Numbered from the stretch's first letter, positions 1 to 7,914 are shown. The stretch: DNA of 64,000 bases from Pseudolabrys sp. (GCA_022841665.1 JALHRB010000009.1:37635-101634), one strand, 5' to 3'. A program made the numbers and translations. The notes: generated by a model from the sequence alone, not told the origin.

Positions 1-5
1 GGCGT

Positions 6-48
6 ATGGATTCCGGGCCCGCTCGCTGCGCTCGCGTCCCGGAATGAC
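6..48. repeat. Dispersed palindromic repeat, right half (family A)
   Basis: The arms ATTCCGGG and CCCGGAAT enclose a GC-rich loop containing GCTCGCTGCGCTCGC, and the unit ends in GGAATGAC. This matches the right half of the two-hairpin repeats at 6723, 14380, 17414 and 20407. The left half would lie outside the window. Confidence 0.75.
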
Positions 49-179
49 GAGTCAAACCGCAATTCGACCTCAATCGCTTGGCTTTCTCGCCTTAACGGTT
101 CCGGCACAACTGCTTTTTCCTTGTCACGGGTCTGTGCCATAGTGCGCGTCAGACCCCCGGGCCGGTGTAACCTATTCGC

Positions 180-1160
180 ATGGCAAAAGAACTCGATCCG
201 CTCAAACTGTCTTCGCCCCGCATCTTCCTGTTCCGGATGCTGATCTTCATCATCCTGGGCGGGCTGGTCGCCTTTCTGCTGCACAAGCAGATCGAGGTCG
301 CCTTCATGGCCAATCCGGGCCTGAACGCGCTCATCCTCGGCGTGCTCGCCATCGGCATCATCCTGTCGTTCCGCCAGGTGCTGCGGCTCTATCCCGAGAT
401 CTCCTGGGTCAACAATTTCCGCCTCGCCGATCCCGGCCTCGCCGTCGAGCGCCCGCCGGTGCTGCTGGCGCCGATGGCCGCGATCCTCGGCAGCCGCGTC
501 GGCCGCACCGCGATCTCCTCGCAGCTGATGCGCGGCATCCTCGACTCGATCGCCACCCGTCTTGACGAGGCGCGCGACATCTCGCGCTACATGACCGGGC
601 TCTTGGTGTTCCTCGGCCTGCTCGGCACCTTCTGGGGCCTGATCGAGACCGTGAGTTCGGTCGGCAACGTCATCCAGGGGCTGAAGGCCGGCGGCGACGC
701 CGCCGGCATGTTCGACACATTGCGCGAGGGCCTTGCCGCCCCGCTCAGCGGCATGGGCATCTCGTTCTCGTCCTCGCTGTTCGGCCTGGCCGGCTCGCTG
801 GTGCTCGGCTTCCTCGACCTGTCATCGAGCCAGGCACAAAACCGCTTCTACACCGAACTGGAAGACTGGCTCTCGACCACCGTCTACGACCACGCCGCCG
901 AGCCCGGCACGGGCGCCGTCGCCGTTACCGGCGAGGTGCGCTCGGCCATCGACCGCCTGCGCGAGGCGGTCGACCAGGCAGGCTCCGGCAAGGCCGCCTC
1001 CACCGCCATGGCCAACCTCGCCGAGGCGATCCAGGGCCTGGTGCATCACATGCGCAGCGAGCAGCAGATGATCCGCGACTGGGTGGACGCGCAGGCCGAG
1101 CAGCAGCGCGAGATCAAGAAGATCCTGGAAATCGTGGCGCGCGAGACCGCGCGGCGGTGA
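180..1160 (+). CDS. MotA/TolQ/ExbB-family proton channel protein
   Basis: This 326-residue inner-membrane protein resembles the channel subunit of proton-driven motors. Hydrophobic segments lie at about residues 17-35, 48-64, 139-156 and 189-212. The last two carry the family pattern of a short glycine-rich helix (GLLGTFWGLIETV) and a Gly/Ser-rich helix (GMGISFSSSLFGLAGS). The C-terminal 100 residues are charged and cytoplasmic. It is followed by an OmpA/MotB-like gene, so the two probably form a stator-like complex that couples proton flow to work at the cell wall. No flagellar genes are nearby, so a swimming role is not supported. The ATG at 180 starts just before the first membrane segment. 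Confidence 0.85.
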   Translation: MAKELDPLKLSSPRIFLFRMLIFIILGGLVAFLLHKQIEVAFMANPGLNALILGVLAIGIILSFRQVLRLYPEISWVNNFRLADPGLAVERPPVLLAPMAAILGSRVGRTAISSQLMRGILDSIATRLDEARDISRYMTGLLVFLGLLGTFWGLIETVSSVGNVIQGLKAGGDAAGMFDTLREGLAAPLSGMGISFSSSLFGLAGSLVLGFLDLSSSQAQNRFYTELEDWLSTTVYDHAAEPGTGAVAVTGEVRSAIDRLREAVDQAGSGKAASTAMANLAEAIQGLVHHMRSEQQMIRDWVDAQAEQQREIKKILEIVARETARR

Positions 1161-1185
1161 TTTGTTGATGCGGACAGTGTGGCCG

Positions 1186-1254
1186 CATTCTCCGTTCATT
1201 CCCGCGCAAGCGGGAATCCAGCGCTGGGTCCCCGCTTTCGCGGGGACGAGCGGC
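1186..1254. repeat. Dispersed palindromic repeat (family B) between motA-like and motB-like genes
   Basis: Two hairpins are joined by a short link. The first has CATTCCCGCG and CGGGAATCC with loop CAAG; the second has TCCCCGC and GCGGGGA with loop TTTC. The leading bases CATTCTCCG and both hairpins recur in the copy at 2796-2926 inside a GNAT gene. It lies between two genes that look co-transcribed. Confidence 0.85.
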
Positions 1255-1276
1255 GTAACTTGGAGTAGCTGACGAG

Positions 1277-2305
1277 ATGGCTCTTGCCCGAACCCGCCGC
1301 GGCGACAGCGGCATGAACTACTGGCCGGGCTTCGTCGATGCGCTGTCGACGCTGATCCTGAGCATCATCTTCATCCTGACCGTGTTCGTGGTGGTACAGT
1401 TCTTCCTGCAGCAGGAAGTCGCCGGCAAGGACACCGCGCTCAACCGCCTGAACGCGCAGATCGCGCAACTCACCGAACTGCTGTCGCTGGAGAAATCCGG
1501 CAAGGCCGACATCGAGGACCAGCTTGCGCAATTGCGCGCGACGCTGTCGGCCGCCGAAAGCGAGCGCGATCGTCTCAGGGGCGCCGCCGATGCCGCCGCT
1601 GCCGGCGCCGCCGGCGCACAGGGCCGGGTTTCCGAGCTCACCGGCCAGCTCGAGGGCGAACGGCGCATCACCGCGCGCGCGCTGGCGCAGGTCGAAGTGC
1701 TCAACCAGCAGATCGCCGCGCTGCGCCGCCAGCTTGCCGCCCTCGAGCAGGCGCTCGACGCTTCCGAGAAGAAGGACAAGGAATCGCAGAGCCGCATCGC
1801 CGACCTCGGCCAGCGCCTGAACCTCGCGCTGGCGGAGCGCGTGAAGGAACTGTCGCGCTACCGCTCCGACTTCTTCGGCAAGCTGCGCGAAATTCTCGGC
1901 AACCGCCCGGACGTGCGCATCGTGGGCGACCGCTTCGTGCTGCAATCCGAATTGTTCTTCGACACCGGCAAGGCCGACCTGCTGCCGGCCGCGCAGGCCG
2001 AACTCGATAAGGTGGCCGGCGCGCTGGTCGAACTGGAAAAGCAAATCCCGTCCGACATCGCCTGGGTGCTGCGCGTCGACGGCCACACCGACGTGCGCCC
2101 GGTCACCGGCGGGGTATTCCGCTCGAACTGGGGCCTGTCGTCGGCGCGCGCGATCTCGGTCGTGCAGTACCTGGTCGGCAAGGGCGTGTCGCCGCAGCGG
2201 CTCGTCGCTGCCGGCTTCGGCGAGTACCAGCCGATCGAGACCGGCACGACCGATGAAGCCTACCGCCGCAACCGCCGCATCGAGTTCAAGCTGACGGAGC
2301 GCTGA
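1277..2305 (+). CDS. OmpA/MotB-like peptidoglycan-binding membrane protein
   Basis: This 342-residue protein is the likely partner of the channel protein encoded upstream. One membrane helix at about residues 19-44 begins with an aspartate (FVDALSTLI, D21), the position that carries protons in MotB. Residues about 45-190 are Gln/Glu/Ala-rich and read as coiled coil. Residues about 225-342 form an OmpA-type domain with FFDTGKADL, VDGHTDVRP and a closing YRRNRRIEFKL. An internal ATG at 1313 is a possible alternative start; 1277 is kept because GACGAG precedes it. The target process is unknown. Confidence 0.85.
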   Translation: MALARTRRGDSGMNYWPGFVDALSTLILSIIFILTVFVVVQFFLQQEVAGKDTALNRLNAQIAQLTELLSLEKSGKADIEDQLAQLRATLSAAESERDRLRGAADAAAAGAAGAQGRVSELTGQLEGERRITARALAQVEVLNQQIAALRRQLAALEQALDASEKKDKESQSRIADLGQRLNLALAERVKELSRYRSDFFGKLREILGNRPDVRIVGDRFVLQSELFFDTGKADLLPAAQAELDKVAGALVELEKQIPSDIAWVLRVDGHTDVRPVTGGVFRSNWGLSSARAISVVQYLVGKGVSPQRLVAAGFGEYQPIETGTTDEAYRRNRRIEFKLTER

Positions 2306-2311
2306 GGCGCG

Positions 2312-2599
2312 ATGGCGGTCTACGTCGACGAGGCGATCTGGGATTGGCAGGGCCGCAAGTGGTGCCATCTGCTGGCCGACGACATCGATGAGTTGCACCG
2401 CTTCGCCAGAACGCTCGGACTGCACCGGATTTCCTACCAGGGGCCGCCGAAGACGCCCTCGCCGCATTACGACCTGACCTCGTTCGAGCGGCGGCGCGCC
2501 ATCGCCTACGGCGCGACGCCTTGCGACCGCACCACCATCGTGATGGTGCTGCGCCAGCTGCGCCGTCAGGTCACGCTGCAAGCCGGCGCGCAGGCCTGA
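2312..2599 (+). CDS. DUF4031 domain-containing protein
   Basis: This 95-residue soluble protein matches DUF4031 along its full length. It opens with VYVDEAIWDW, then RKWCHLLADD, HRISYQGPP and a C-terminal HYDL segment. The family's function is unknown to me. It begins 6 bp after the OmpA-like gene, with GAGG just before the ATG, and ends 1 bp before the GNAT gene, so the three are probably one transcript. Confidence 0.85.
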   Translation: MAVYVDEAIWDWQGRKWCHLLADDIDELHRFARTLGLHRISYQGPPKTPSPHYDLTSFERRRAIAYGATPCDRTTIVMVLRQLRRQVTLQAGAQA

Positions 2600-2600
2600 C

Positions 2601-3197
2601 GTGGCCAATAAATTCTCGCTGCGTCCCTACACGCCCGCCGACGAGGACGTGGCGATCGAGCTGTGGCGGCGCACCTGGGCGCAGCATTACCCGCATATCG
2701 ACTTCGACGAGCGTGTCGATTGGTGGCGCGAGCGCTGGCGCAAGGAACTGGTGCCGGTCGCGCAAATTGTGATGGCGGAAGTGGAGGAGCAGCCCCATTC
2801 TCCGCTCATTCCCGCGCACTCGCCGCCGCGAAGCCAAAGCGGCTCCGCTTTGGCGCAGCAGGGAGCGGGAATCCAGCAGGAAGGCAGCCATCGTGCTGGG
2901 TCCCCGCTTTCGCGGGGACGAACGGAAAAGAAACTCGCGGGCTTCGTCACCGTCGATCCGAAGACGATGTATCTCGATCAGATCGTAGTGGCGCCGGAGC
3001 ATTGGGGCTCCGACGTGGCGCGCACGCTGCTCGACGAGGCCAAGCGCCTGTCGCCGCGCGGGCTCGACCTCCTGGTCAACAAGGACAATTTCCGCGCCAT
3101 CCGCTTCTACGAGAAGCACGGCTTCGTCTACGCGGGCGAGGACAAGAACCCGGTGTCGGGCAAGCCGGTGAGCAGGATGACGTGGCGGGCGCCGTAA
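2601..3197 (+). CDS. GNAT-family N-acetyltransferase with an in-frame palindromic repeat insertion
   Basis: This 198-residue protein starts with GTG. The N-terminal part (LRPYTPADEDVAIELW) and the C-terminal part (LDQIVVAPEHWGSDVARTLL, then NFRAIRFYEKHGF) are the two halves of a GNAT acetyl-CoA binding fold. Between them, residues about 66-109 are low-complexity and are encoded by a copy of the dispersed palindrome also found at 1186-1254. Without that segment the protein would be about 155 residues, a normal GNAT size. The insert lies between the strand ending IVMAEVEEQ and the strand starting LAGFVTVD, where a surface loop is expected. Substrate unknown. The stop lies 1 bp from the end of the opposing ABC transporter gene. 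Confidence 0.85.
   Translation: MANKFSLRPYTPADEDVAIELWRRTWAQHYPHIDFDERVDWWRERWRKELVPVAQIVMAEVEEQPHSPLIPAHSPPRSQSGSALAQQGAGIQQEGSHRAGSPLSRGRTEKKLAGFVTVDPKTMYLDQIVVAPEHWGSDVARTLLDEAKRLSPRGLDLLVNKDNFRAIRFYEKHGFVYAGEDKNPVSGKPVSRMTWRAP
2796..2926. repeat. Family B palindromic repeat inserted inside a coding region
   Basis: The copy shares its leading CATTCTCCG, the CATTCCCGCGC arm, the CGGGAATCCAG arm and the final TCCCCGC/GCGGGGA hairpin with the repeat at 1186-1254. Its first loop is enlarged from about 3 bases to about 48 and contains a further perfect hairpin at 2833-2854. The GNAT reading frame stays open through the whole element. Confidence 0.85.
2833..2854. repeat. Nested 22-bp palindrome in the loop of the family B repeat
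   Basis: GCCAAAGCGG and CCGCTTTGGC form a perfect 10-bp stem with a CT loop. The structure is absent from the sister copy at 1186-1254, where the loop is only a few bases long. Confidence 0.8.
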
Positions 3198-3198
3198 A

Positions 3199-5007
3199 CT
3201 ACGCCTGCTCAAACTGCAACTTCGCCAGCCTCGCATAAAGCCCGCCGCTGGCCGAGAGCGAGGCGTGCGTGCCCTCCTCCACGATGCGACCGCGGTCGAG
3301 CACCAATATGCGGTCGCAGGACTGCACGGTGGCGAGCCGATGCGCGATGACGATGGAGGTGCGCTCGGTCATCAGCCGCATCAGCGCCTGCTGCACCAGC
3401 GTCTCGCTTTCCGCGTCGAGCGACGACGTCGCCTCGTCGAGCAGCAGTAGCGGCGCCTCGCGCAGAATGGCGCGGGCAATCGCCAGCCGCTGGCGCTGGC
3501 CGCCCGACAGCGTAATGCCGCGCTCGCCGACCTGCGTGTCGTAGCCGTCGGGAAGCCGCGCGATGAACTCGGCCGCACTGGCGGCCTGCGCGGCACGCTC
3601 GATCTCGGCGTCGCTCGCGTCCGGGCGGCCGAAGCGGATGTTCTCGCGCACGCTCGTTGCGAAAACCACCGGGTCCTGCGGCACCAGCGCGATGTTAGCG
3701 CGCACGTGCGCCGGATCGGCCGCGGTCAGCGGCACGTCGTCGAAACGCACCGTGCCCGACGACGGATCGTAGAAGCGCAGGATCAGGTGAAACACCGTGC
3801 TCTTGCCGGCGCCGGAGGGGCCGACCAGCGCGAGCTTTTCGCCCGGCCTGACGCGGAATGTGAGGCCATCGAGCACCGGCGCCTCGGGCCGGCCGGGATA
3901 GACGAAACGCACGTTCTCGAAGGCCACCTCGCCGCGCGCGGGCTTGGGCAGCGGCGCGGGCTTTGCCGGCGCCGTGATCTGCGGCTTGATGTTGAGGATC
4001 TCGAACAGCCGCTCGGCCGCGCCGGAGGCCTGCGCGATTTCGCCCCACACTTGGCTGAGTTCGCCGAGGCCACCGGCGGCGAACACGGCGTAAAGCACGA
4101 ACTGGCCGAGCGTGCCGGGCGTGATGCGGCCCGCCAGCACATCCTGCGCGCCGACCCACAACACCACCACGACGCTGGAGAACACCAGGAAGATGGTCAC
4201 CGCGGTGAGCACCGCACGCGCTTTCGTCGCCCCACGCGCGGCCGCGTAGGCGCTTTCGACGGCGGCGCGGAAACGCCGCTGCGCCAGCAGCTCATTGGTG
4301 AAGGCCTGCAGGATGCGCACCGCACCGATCAGCTCGGCGGCATAGCCGGAAGCGTCCGCCAAGGTGTCCTGCGCCGCGCGCGAACGCCTGCGCACGGCGC
4401 GGCCGAAGCCGACCAGCGGCAGAACGATCACCGGGATCGCCGCCAGCACGAACAGCGAGAGGCGTGGGCTCGTCACCACCATCATCGCCGCGCCGCCGAG
4501 GAACAGCATCAGGTTGCGCAGCGCGATCGACACCGAGGCGCCGACCGCCGACTTGATCTGCGTGGTGTCGGCGGTGAGCCGCGAGATCAATTCGCCCGAC
4601 TTCGCGCTGTCAAAGAAGTCGGACGACAGGCGCGTCACATGCGCGAACACGTCGCTGCGCAGGTCGGCGACGATGCGCTCGCCGAGCGTGGTGACCAGGT
4701 AGTAGCGCAGCGCGCTCGATACCGAGAGCACGGCCACCACCGCGACCAACACGGCGAAATAGCTGTCGATAAGCTGGACGGCCTTGTCGGAGAAGCCGAA
4801 GTCGATCATGCGGCGCACGGCGACCGGCACGATCAGGGTGGTCAACGCCGCCACGGTCAGGGCGACCAGCGCCGCGGCGGCGCGGCCCTTGTAGCGCACG
4901 ACGTAGGGCATGAGCCCGGCAAGCGGCCTCAGGCGGACGCGCCCCCTGCCCTGCGGCGCCGGCCCGTCTCCGGCCTCCAGGCCACGTCCATCACTGGCGA
5001 TATTCAT
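3199..5007 (-). CDS. ABC transporter, fused permease and ATP-binding (MsbA-like exporter)
   Basis: This 602-residue half-transporter should act as a homodimer in the inner membrane. An exporter-type membrane domain spans about residues 35-330 and includes the coupling segment LISRLTADTTQI. The ATPase domain spans about 360-600, with Walker A GPSGAGKST, signature LSGGQRQRLA, Walker B LLLLDEATSSLD and switch histidine in IAHRL. Its layout fits the lipid/multidrug exporter family, but the substrate cannot be told. It runs tail to tail with the GNAT gene. Confidence 0.9.
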   Translation of the reverse strand: MNIASDGRGLEAGDGPAPQGRGRVRLRPLAGLMPYVVRYKGRAAAALVALTVAALTTLIVPVAVRRMIDFGFSDKAVQLIDSYFAVLVAVVAVLSVSSALRYYLVTTLGERIVADLRSDVFAHVTRLSSDFFDSAKSGELISRLTADTTQIKSAVGASVSIALRNLMLFLGGAAMMVVTSPRLSLFVLAAIPVIVLPLVGFGRAVRRRSRAAQDTLADASGYAAELIGAVRILQAFTNELLAQRRFRAAVESAYAAARGATKARAVLTAVTIFLVFSSVVVVLWVGAQDVLAGRITPGTLGQFVLYAVFAAGGLGELSQVWGEIAQASGAAERLFEILNIKPQITAPAKPAPLPKPARGEVAFENVRFVYPGRPEAPVLDGLTFRVRPGEKLALVGPSGAGKSTVFHLILRFYDPSSGTVRFDDVPLTAADPAHVRANIALVPQDPVVFATSVRENIRFGRPDASDAEIERAAQAASAAEFIARLPDGYDTQVGERGITLSGGQRQRLAIARAILREAPLLLLDEATSSLDAESETLVQQALMRLMTERTSIVIAHRLATVQSCDRILVLDRGRIVEEGTHASLSASGGLYARLAKLQFEQA

Positions 5008-5118
5008 GCGACGCCTTGTCTAACGCCTCGTCCGGCGTCACCCCGCCCGTCGCCGGGCGTCGGCCAAAAACTAGGCCGGACAATGCCTTGCGGCCTTGAT
5101 CGGGGTCAATCGGGCGGC

Positions 5119-5147
5119 TTGCCGCGAGCGGGCATGTCCTGTATAGG
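5119..5147 (+). promoter_or_regulatory. Candidate rpmE promoter
   Basis: TTGCCG (5119-5124) is separated by exactly 17 bp from TATAGG (5142-5147), about 75 bp before the rpmE ATG. The spacing is ideal and the hexamers fair. It is a reading of sequence only. Confidence 0.45.
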
Positions 5148-5221
5148 AGCCGCAAATTCAGCCCATTTGGCGCTAAGTCCGCGCGGGCTTCCCGGATCAT
5201 TCGAACCAAAGAAGCATAGCC

Positions 5222-5452
5222 ATGAAAGCCGATATCCACCCCGACTATCACGCGATCAAGATCGTGATGACCGACGGGTCCGAATTCACCACCCGCTCCA
5301 CCTGGGGCAAGGAAGGCGATGTCATGCACCTCGACATCGACCCCAAGTCGCACCCGGCCTGGACCGGCGGCCAGCAGCAGATGCTGGATCGCGGCGGGCG
5401 CGTCTCGCGCTTCCAGAAGAAGTTCTCGGGCATCCTGAAGGACAAGAAGTAA
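5222..5452 (+). CDS. rpmE: 50S ribosomal protein bL31
   Basis: This 76-residue large-subunit protein matches alphaproteobacterial bL31 end to end ([35 protein letters not shown]). The CxxC zinc motifs of the zinc-binding form are absent, so it is the zinc-independent form. It is a single-gene unit with a promoter-like sequence 75 bp upstream and a strong terminator right after the stop. Confidence 0.96.
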   Translation: MKADIHPDYHAIKIVMTDGSEFTTRSTWGKEGDVMHLDIDPKSHPAWTGGQQQMLDRGGRVSRFQKKFSGILKDKK

Positions 5453-5477
5453 GCCGTTCGCGCGACGCCGCGAATGC

Positions 5478-5505
5478 AAAACCCCCGCCTCGCGCGGGGG
5501 TTTTT
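5478..5505 (+). terminator. Rho-independent terminator after rpmE
   Basis: CCCCCGC and GCGGGGG form a short-looped GC stem, preceded by AAAA and followed by TTTTTGTTTT. The flanking A and T runs mean it can also serve the convergent rcdA transcript. Confidence 0.9.
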
Positions 5506-5530
5506 GTTTTGGCGCGACACGAAGCCGTGC

Positions 5531-6058
5531 TTACACGCCTTCGGCGCCGAAAGCGGCTTTGAGCAGTCCGAGCTGGCGTTCCACCGGATTGGCGGCGACG
5601 ACCTGGTCGGCGCTGACGCGGTTGTGGATGGTGTTGTCGAGCCGGCGCACCTTGTTCTGCAACGTGAGCGAACGCTCGATCAGGCCGCGCAGCTTCTCCG
5701 GCAGCAGCGCGACGTTGTCGGGATCGTGCGTGTCGGTAGCCGCGAGCTTGACCTTGGTCTTTTCCTTATTGGCCTGGGCGAGCGACATCTCGCCTTCCTT
5801 GACCGCGCGGTGCAGCAGCAGCCACGACGCAAGCTGCATCAGCCGCGTGGTGAGGCGCATGCTCTCGGTCGCATAGGCGAGCGCGGCGGCGCGCTCGAGT
5901 TTCTTGGATTCCTGCCGGCCGGGGCCGTCGAGATAGGTGGCGGTCTCTTCGACCAGCGCCATGCCGTCCTTGAACAGGTCGGCAAAGGCCTGCGAATTGG
6001 CCAGCCGCTCGCCGAAGGACACCGGCTGCGCGTGGCTGATCAACGGCTTCTCGGACAT
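5531..6058 (-). CDS. rcdA: Protease adaptor RcdA (DUF1465)
   Basis: This 175-residue helical protein matches the DUF1465/RcdA family: VSFGERLANSQAF, GMALVEETATYLDG, ATESMRLTTRLMQLA. In Caulobacter, RcdA is an adaptor that helps ClpXP degrade CtrA and other cell-cycle regulators. The start at 6058 (MSEKPL) gives the usual family length; the longer open frame reaching 6241 adds an Arg/Cys-rich tail unlike the family. It is convergent with rpmE. Confidence 0.9.
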   Translation of the reverse strand: MSEKPLISHAQPVSFGERLANSQAFADLFKDGMALVEETATYLDGPGRQESKKLERAAALAYATESMRLTTRLMQLASWLLLHRAVKEGEMSLAQANKEKTKVKLAATDTHDPDNVALLPEKLRGLIERSLTLQNKVRRLDNTIHNRVSADQVVAANPVERQLGLLKAAFGAEGV

Positions 6059-6332
6059 GACGCAACGCCTCACACATACGCGCCGGCGGCGAAGTTTCCG
6101 AAACCCCAAGTCCCTATCCCGGAAATCCACGCCCGCGCAGGGTAAACACGCACCCCGTTCACGATTGGGTAAGCATGCGCGGCCCGCTGCGACGAGTCCA
6201 GACGGCGCGCCCGCAAACCTCGGCATATGGTTGTCAGGCAAGCTTAAGGGGCAAATGCGAAACGCATTGTGACAGTTGGGTCAAAACGGGACAGCGCGAA
6301 TGCATCCGCGCGCATTTCGCGGCGAATTCGCC
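6059..6332. other. Non-coding stretch upstream of rcdA, nothing recognised
   Basis: This is the start-side flank of rcdA, and the gap to the next gene at 6510 is about 450 bp. Short open frames on both strands look Arg/Ser-rich and resemble no protein family. The rcdA promoter should lie here, but no convincing hexamer pair was picked out. Confidence 0.4.
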
Positions 6333-6445
6333 AAAAAAAGAGCCGCCGTCGCCGGCGGCTCGAAGGTGATAACAGGGAGGCGTCAAACAGAGTGGACAGG
6401 AGCCACTCAATGTCCATGAAGATGGACACCCACAGTAATGATCGA
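6333..6445 (-). ncRNA. Candidate small RNA with exposed CCUCCC and a Rho-independent terminator
   Basis: Read on the minus strand, this stretch has three successive hairpins. The first is TGTCCAT/ATGGACA with a 4-base CTTC loop (6411-6428), the second GAGTGG/CCACTC (6390-6408), and the third GAGCCGCC/GGCGGCTC (6340-6361) followed by seven Ts (6339-6333). Between the second and third an unpaired stretch carries CCTCCC (complement of 6375-6380), complementary to ribosome binding sites. Weak promoter-like hexamers TTGCAG (6480-6475) and TTAAGC (6455-6450) lie upstream, so a transcript of about 110 nt is possible. It could instead be only the distant terminator of the DUF1192 gene. Confidence 0.5.
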
Positions 6446-6509
6446 GAAAGCTTAACGACGGGTAAAGGCGGCGCCTGCAACCCGAATTAATTCGGCAAGG
6501 TCCGCGCGG

Positions 6510-6704
6510 TCACCGCTTGAAGAACTGATCGGCCGCCGCCCGCTTGGCGCGCTTCCCGGTCATGTCGGCTTCCAGCCGGCCGATCTCGTCCCGCAGCACC
6601 TGCACACGGGCGGCAAGTTCATCCACCGACAGCAGGGTCAGGTCCTGCCCGATTTCGTGAACAACCTTCTTCTTCGGCCTGTCGTCGTCTTCGATCGCGG
6701 GCAT
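6510..6704 (-). CDS. DUF1192 domain-containing small protein
   Basis: This 64-residue protein matches DUF1192: an acidic/basic start (EDDDRPKKK), then LTLLSVDELAARVQVLRDEI and a short Glu/Arg coiled-coil segment. The family is widespread in Rhizobiales and has no known function. AGAGAGG lies at good spacing before the ATG. A repeat element begins 19 bp upstream. Confidence 0.85.
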   Translation of the reverse strand: MPAIEDDDRPKKKVVHEIGQDLTLLSVDELAARVQVLRDEIGRLEADMTGKRAKRAAADQFFKR

Positions 6705-6722
6705 GGGCGGCCTCTCTGCGAT

Positions 6723-6828
6723 GTCATTCCGGGGCGTGAGCGAAGCGAGCGAACCCGGAATCCAGAGGCAAGCATGGTCTCTGTTTCTGGATTCCGGGTC
6801 CGGCCCTGACGGGCCGTCCCGGAATGAC
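6723..6828. repeat. Dispersed two-hairpin palindromic repeat (family A)
   Basis: The unit opens with GTCATTCCGGGG, closes with CCCGGAATGAC, and has a central CCCGGAATCCA ... TGGATTCCGGG pair. The left loop holds GAGCGAAGCGAGC and the right loop GGCCCTGACGGGCC. It lies between DUF1192 and the quinone oxidoreductase gene. Confidence 0.9.
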
Positions 6829-6918
6829 GGTGAGGGAAAATCTAGCGTTGGCGGCCCGGGTTGTCACACCCGCGGGGGCCGCCTAAACATGCCCTCCGGT
6901 CATGAATGAGGAACCCGA

Positions 6919-7914
6919 ATGCCGACACTTCCAGCCCAGATGACCGTCATCGGCATCAAGGCCCCCGGCGGGCCCGACGTGCTGGTGCCGGAGCAGCGTC
7001 CGGTTCCCGCGCCGGGCGCGGACGAAATTCTGGTCAAGGTCGCCGCCGCCGGCGTGAACCGCCCGGACGTAATGCAGCGCAAGGGCCTCTATCCGCCTCC
7101 GCCGGGCGCCTCCGACATTCCGGGCCTCGAGATCGCCGGGGAGATCGTCGCGCTCGGCTCCGGCATCAAGCGCTGGAAGACCGGCGACCGCGTGATGGCG
7201 CTGGTCTCGGGCGGCGGCTACGCCGAATACTGCATCGCGCATGCGGCGCACACTTTGCCGGTGAGCACGCTGCCGATGGTGGAAGCGGCGGCCGTGCCGG
7301 AGACCACCTTCACCGTCTGGCACAATGTGTTCGAGCGCGGCGGCCTGAAAGCCGGCGAAACGCTGCTGGTGCATGGCGGCTCGTCCGGCATCGGCACCAC
7401 CGCCATCCAGCTCGCCAAGCAATTCGGCGCGCGCGTGATCATCACCGCCGGCTCGGAAGACAAATGCGAGGCCTGCCGCAAGCTCGGCGCCGACCTCGCC
7501 ATTAACTATAAGACCGAGGACTTCGTCGCCGCCACCAAGGCGGCCACCGGCGACGCCGGCGCCAATGTTATCCTCGACATGGTCGGCGGCGACTACATCG
7601 GCCGCAACTACGAGGCCGCCGCCGTCGAGGGACGCATCGTGCAGATCGCCTTCATGGGCAGCGCCAAGGCGGAAGTGAACTTCATGCGACTGATGCTCAA
7701 GCGTTTGCACCACACCGGTTCGACGCTGCGCGCGCGCTCGGTCGCCGACAAGGCGGCCATCGCGCGCGCGGTGGAGGACAACGTGCTGCCATTGCTGGCC
7801 GCCGGCAAAGTGAAGCCGGCGATCTACAAGACCTTCCCCTTGCGCGAGGCGGCCGCCGCCCACGCGCTGATGGAATCCAGCGCACACATCGGGAAAATCG
7901 TCCTAACCAATTGA
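6919..7914 (+). CDS. NAD(P)H-quinone oxidoreductase, zinc-free MDR family (PIG3-like)
   Basis: This 331-residue cytosolic medium-chain reductase lacks the zinc ligands of alcohol dehydrogenases. The N-terminal domain has AAGVNRPDVMQRKGLYPPPPG and a proline-rich substrate loop. The NADPH-binding Rossmann segment begins LLVHGGSSGIGTTAIQLAK at about residue 150. Length and motifs fit the TP53I3/PIG3-type quinone reductases. An internal ATG seven codons in (MTVIGIK) is an alternative start. Confidence 0.9.
   Translation: MPTLPAQMTVIGIKAPGGPDVLVPEQRPVPAPGADEILVKVAAAGVNRPDVMQRKGLYPPPPGASDIPGLEIAGEIVALGSGIKRWKTGDRVMALVSGGGYAEYCIAHAAHTLPVSTLPMVEAAAVPETTFTVWHNVFERGGLKAGETLLVHGGSSGIGTTAIQLAKQFGARVIITAGSEDKCEACRKLGADLAINYKTEDFVAATKAATGDAGANVILDMVGGDYIGRNYEAAAVEGRIVQIAFMGSAKAEVNFMRLMLKRLHHTGSTLRARSVADKAAIARAVEDNVLPLLAAGKVKPAIYKTFPLREAAAAHALMESSAHIGKIVLTN

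Noticed and set aside
180..3197. A Zorya-type anti-phage system, because ZorA/ZorB resemble MotA/MotB.
   Set aside because: The channel protein is only 326 residues and lacks the long ZorA tail. No ZorC, ZorD or ZorE gene is nearby; the neighbours are DUF4031 and a GNAT enzyme.
6244..6480. A 78-residue open frame on the minus strand covering the candidate small RNA.
   Set aside because: The translation is low-complexity with an Arg/Ser run encoded by the terminator stem, has no clear ribosome site and no family resemblance.
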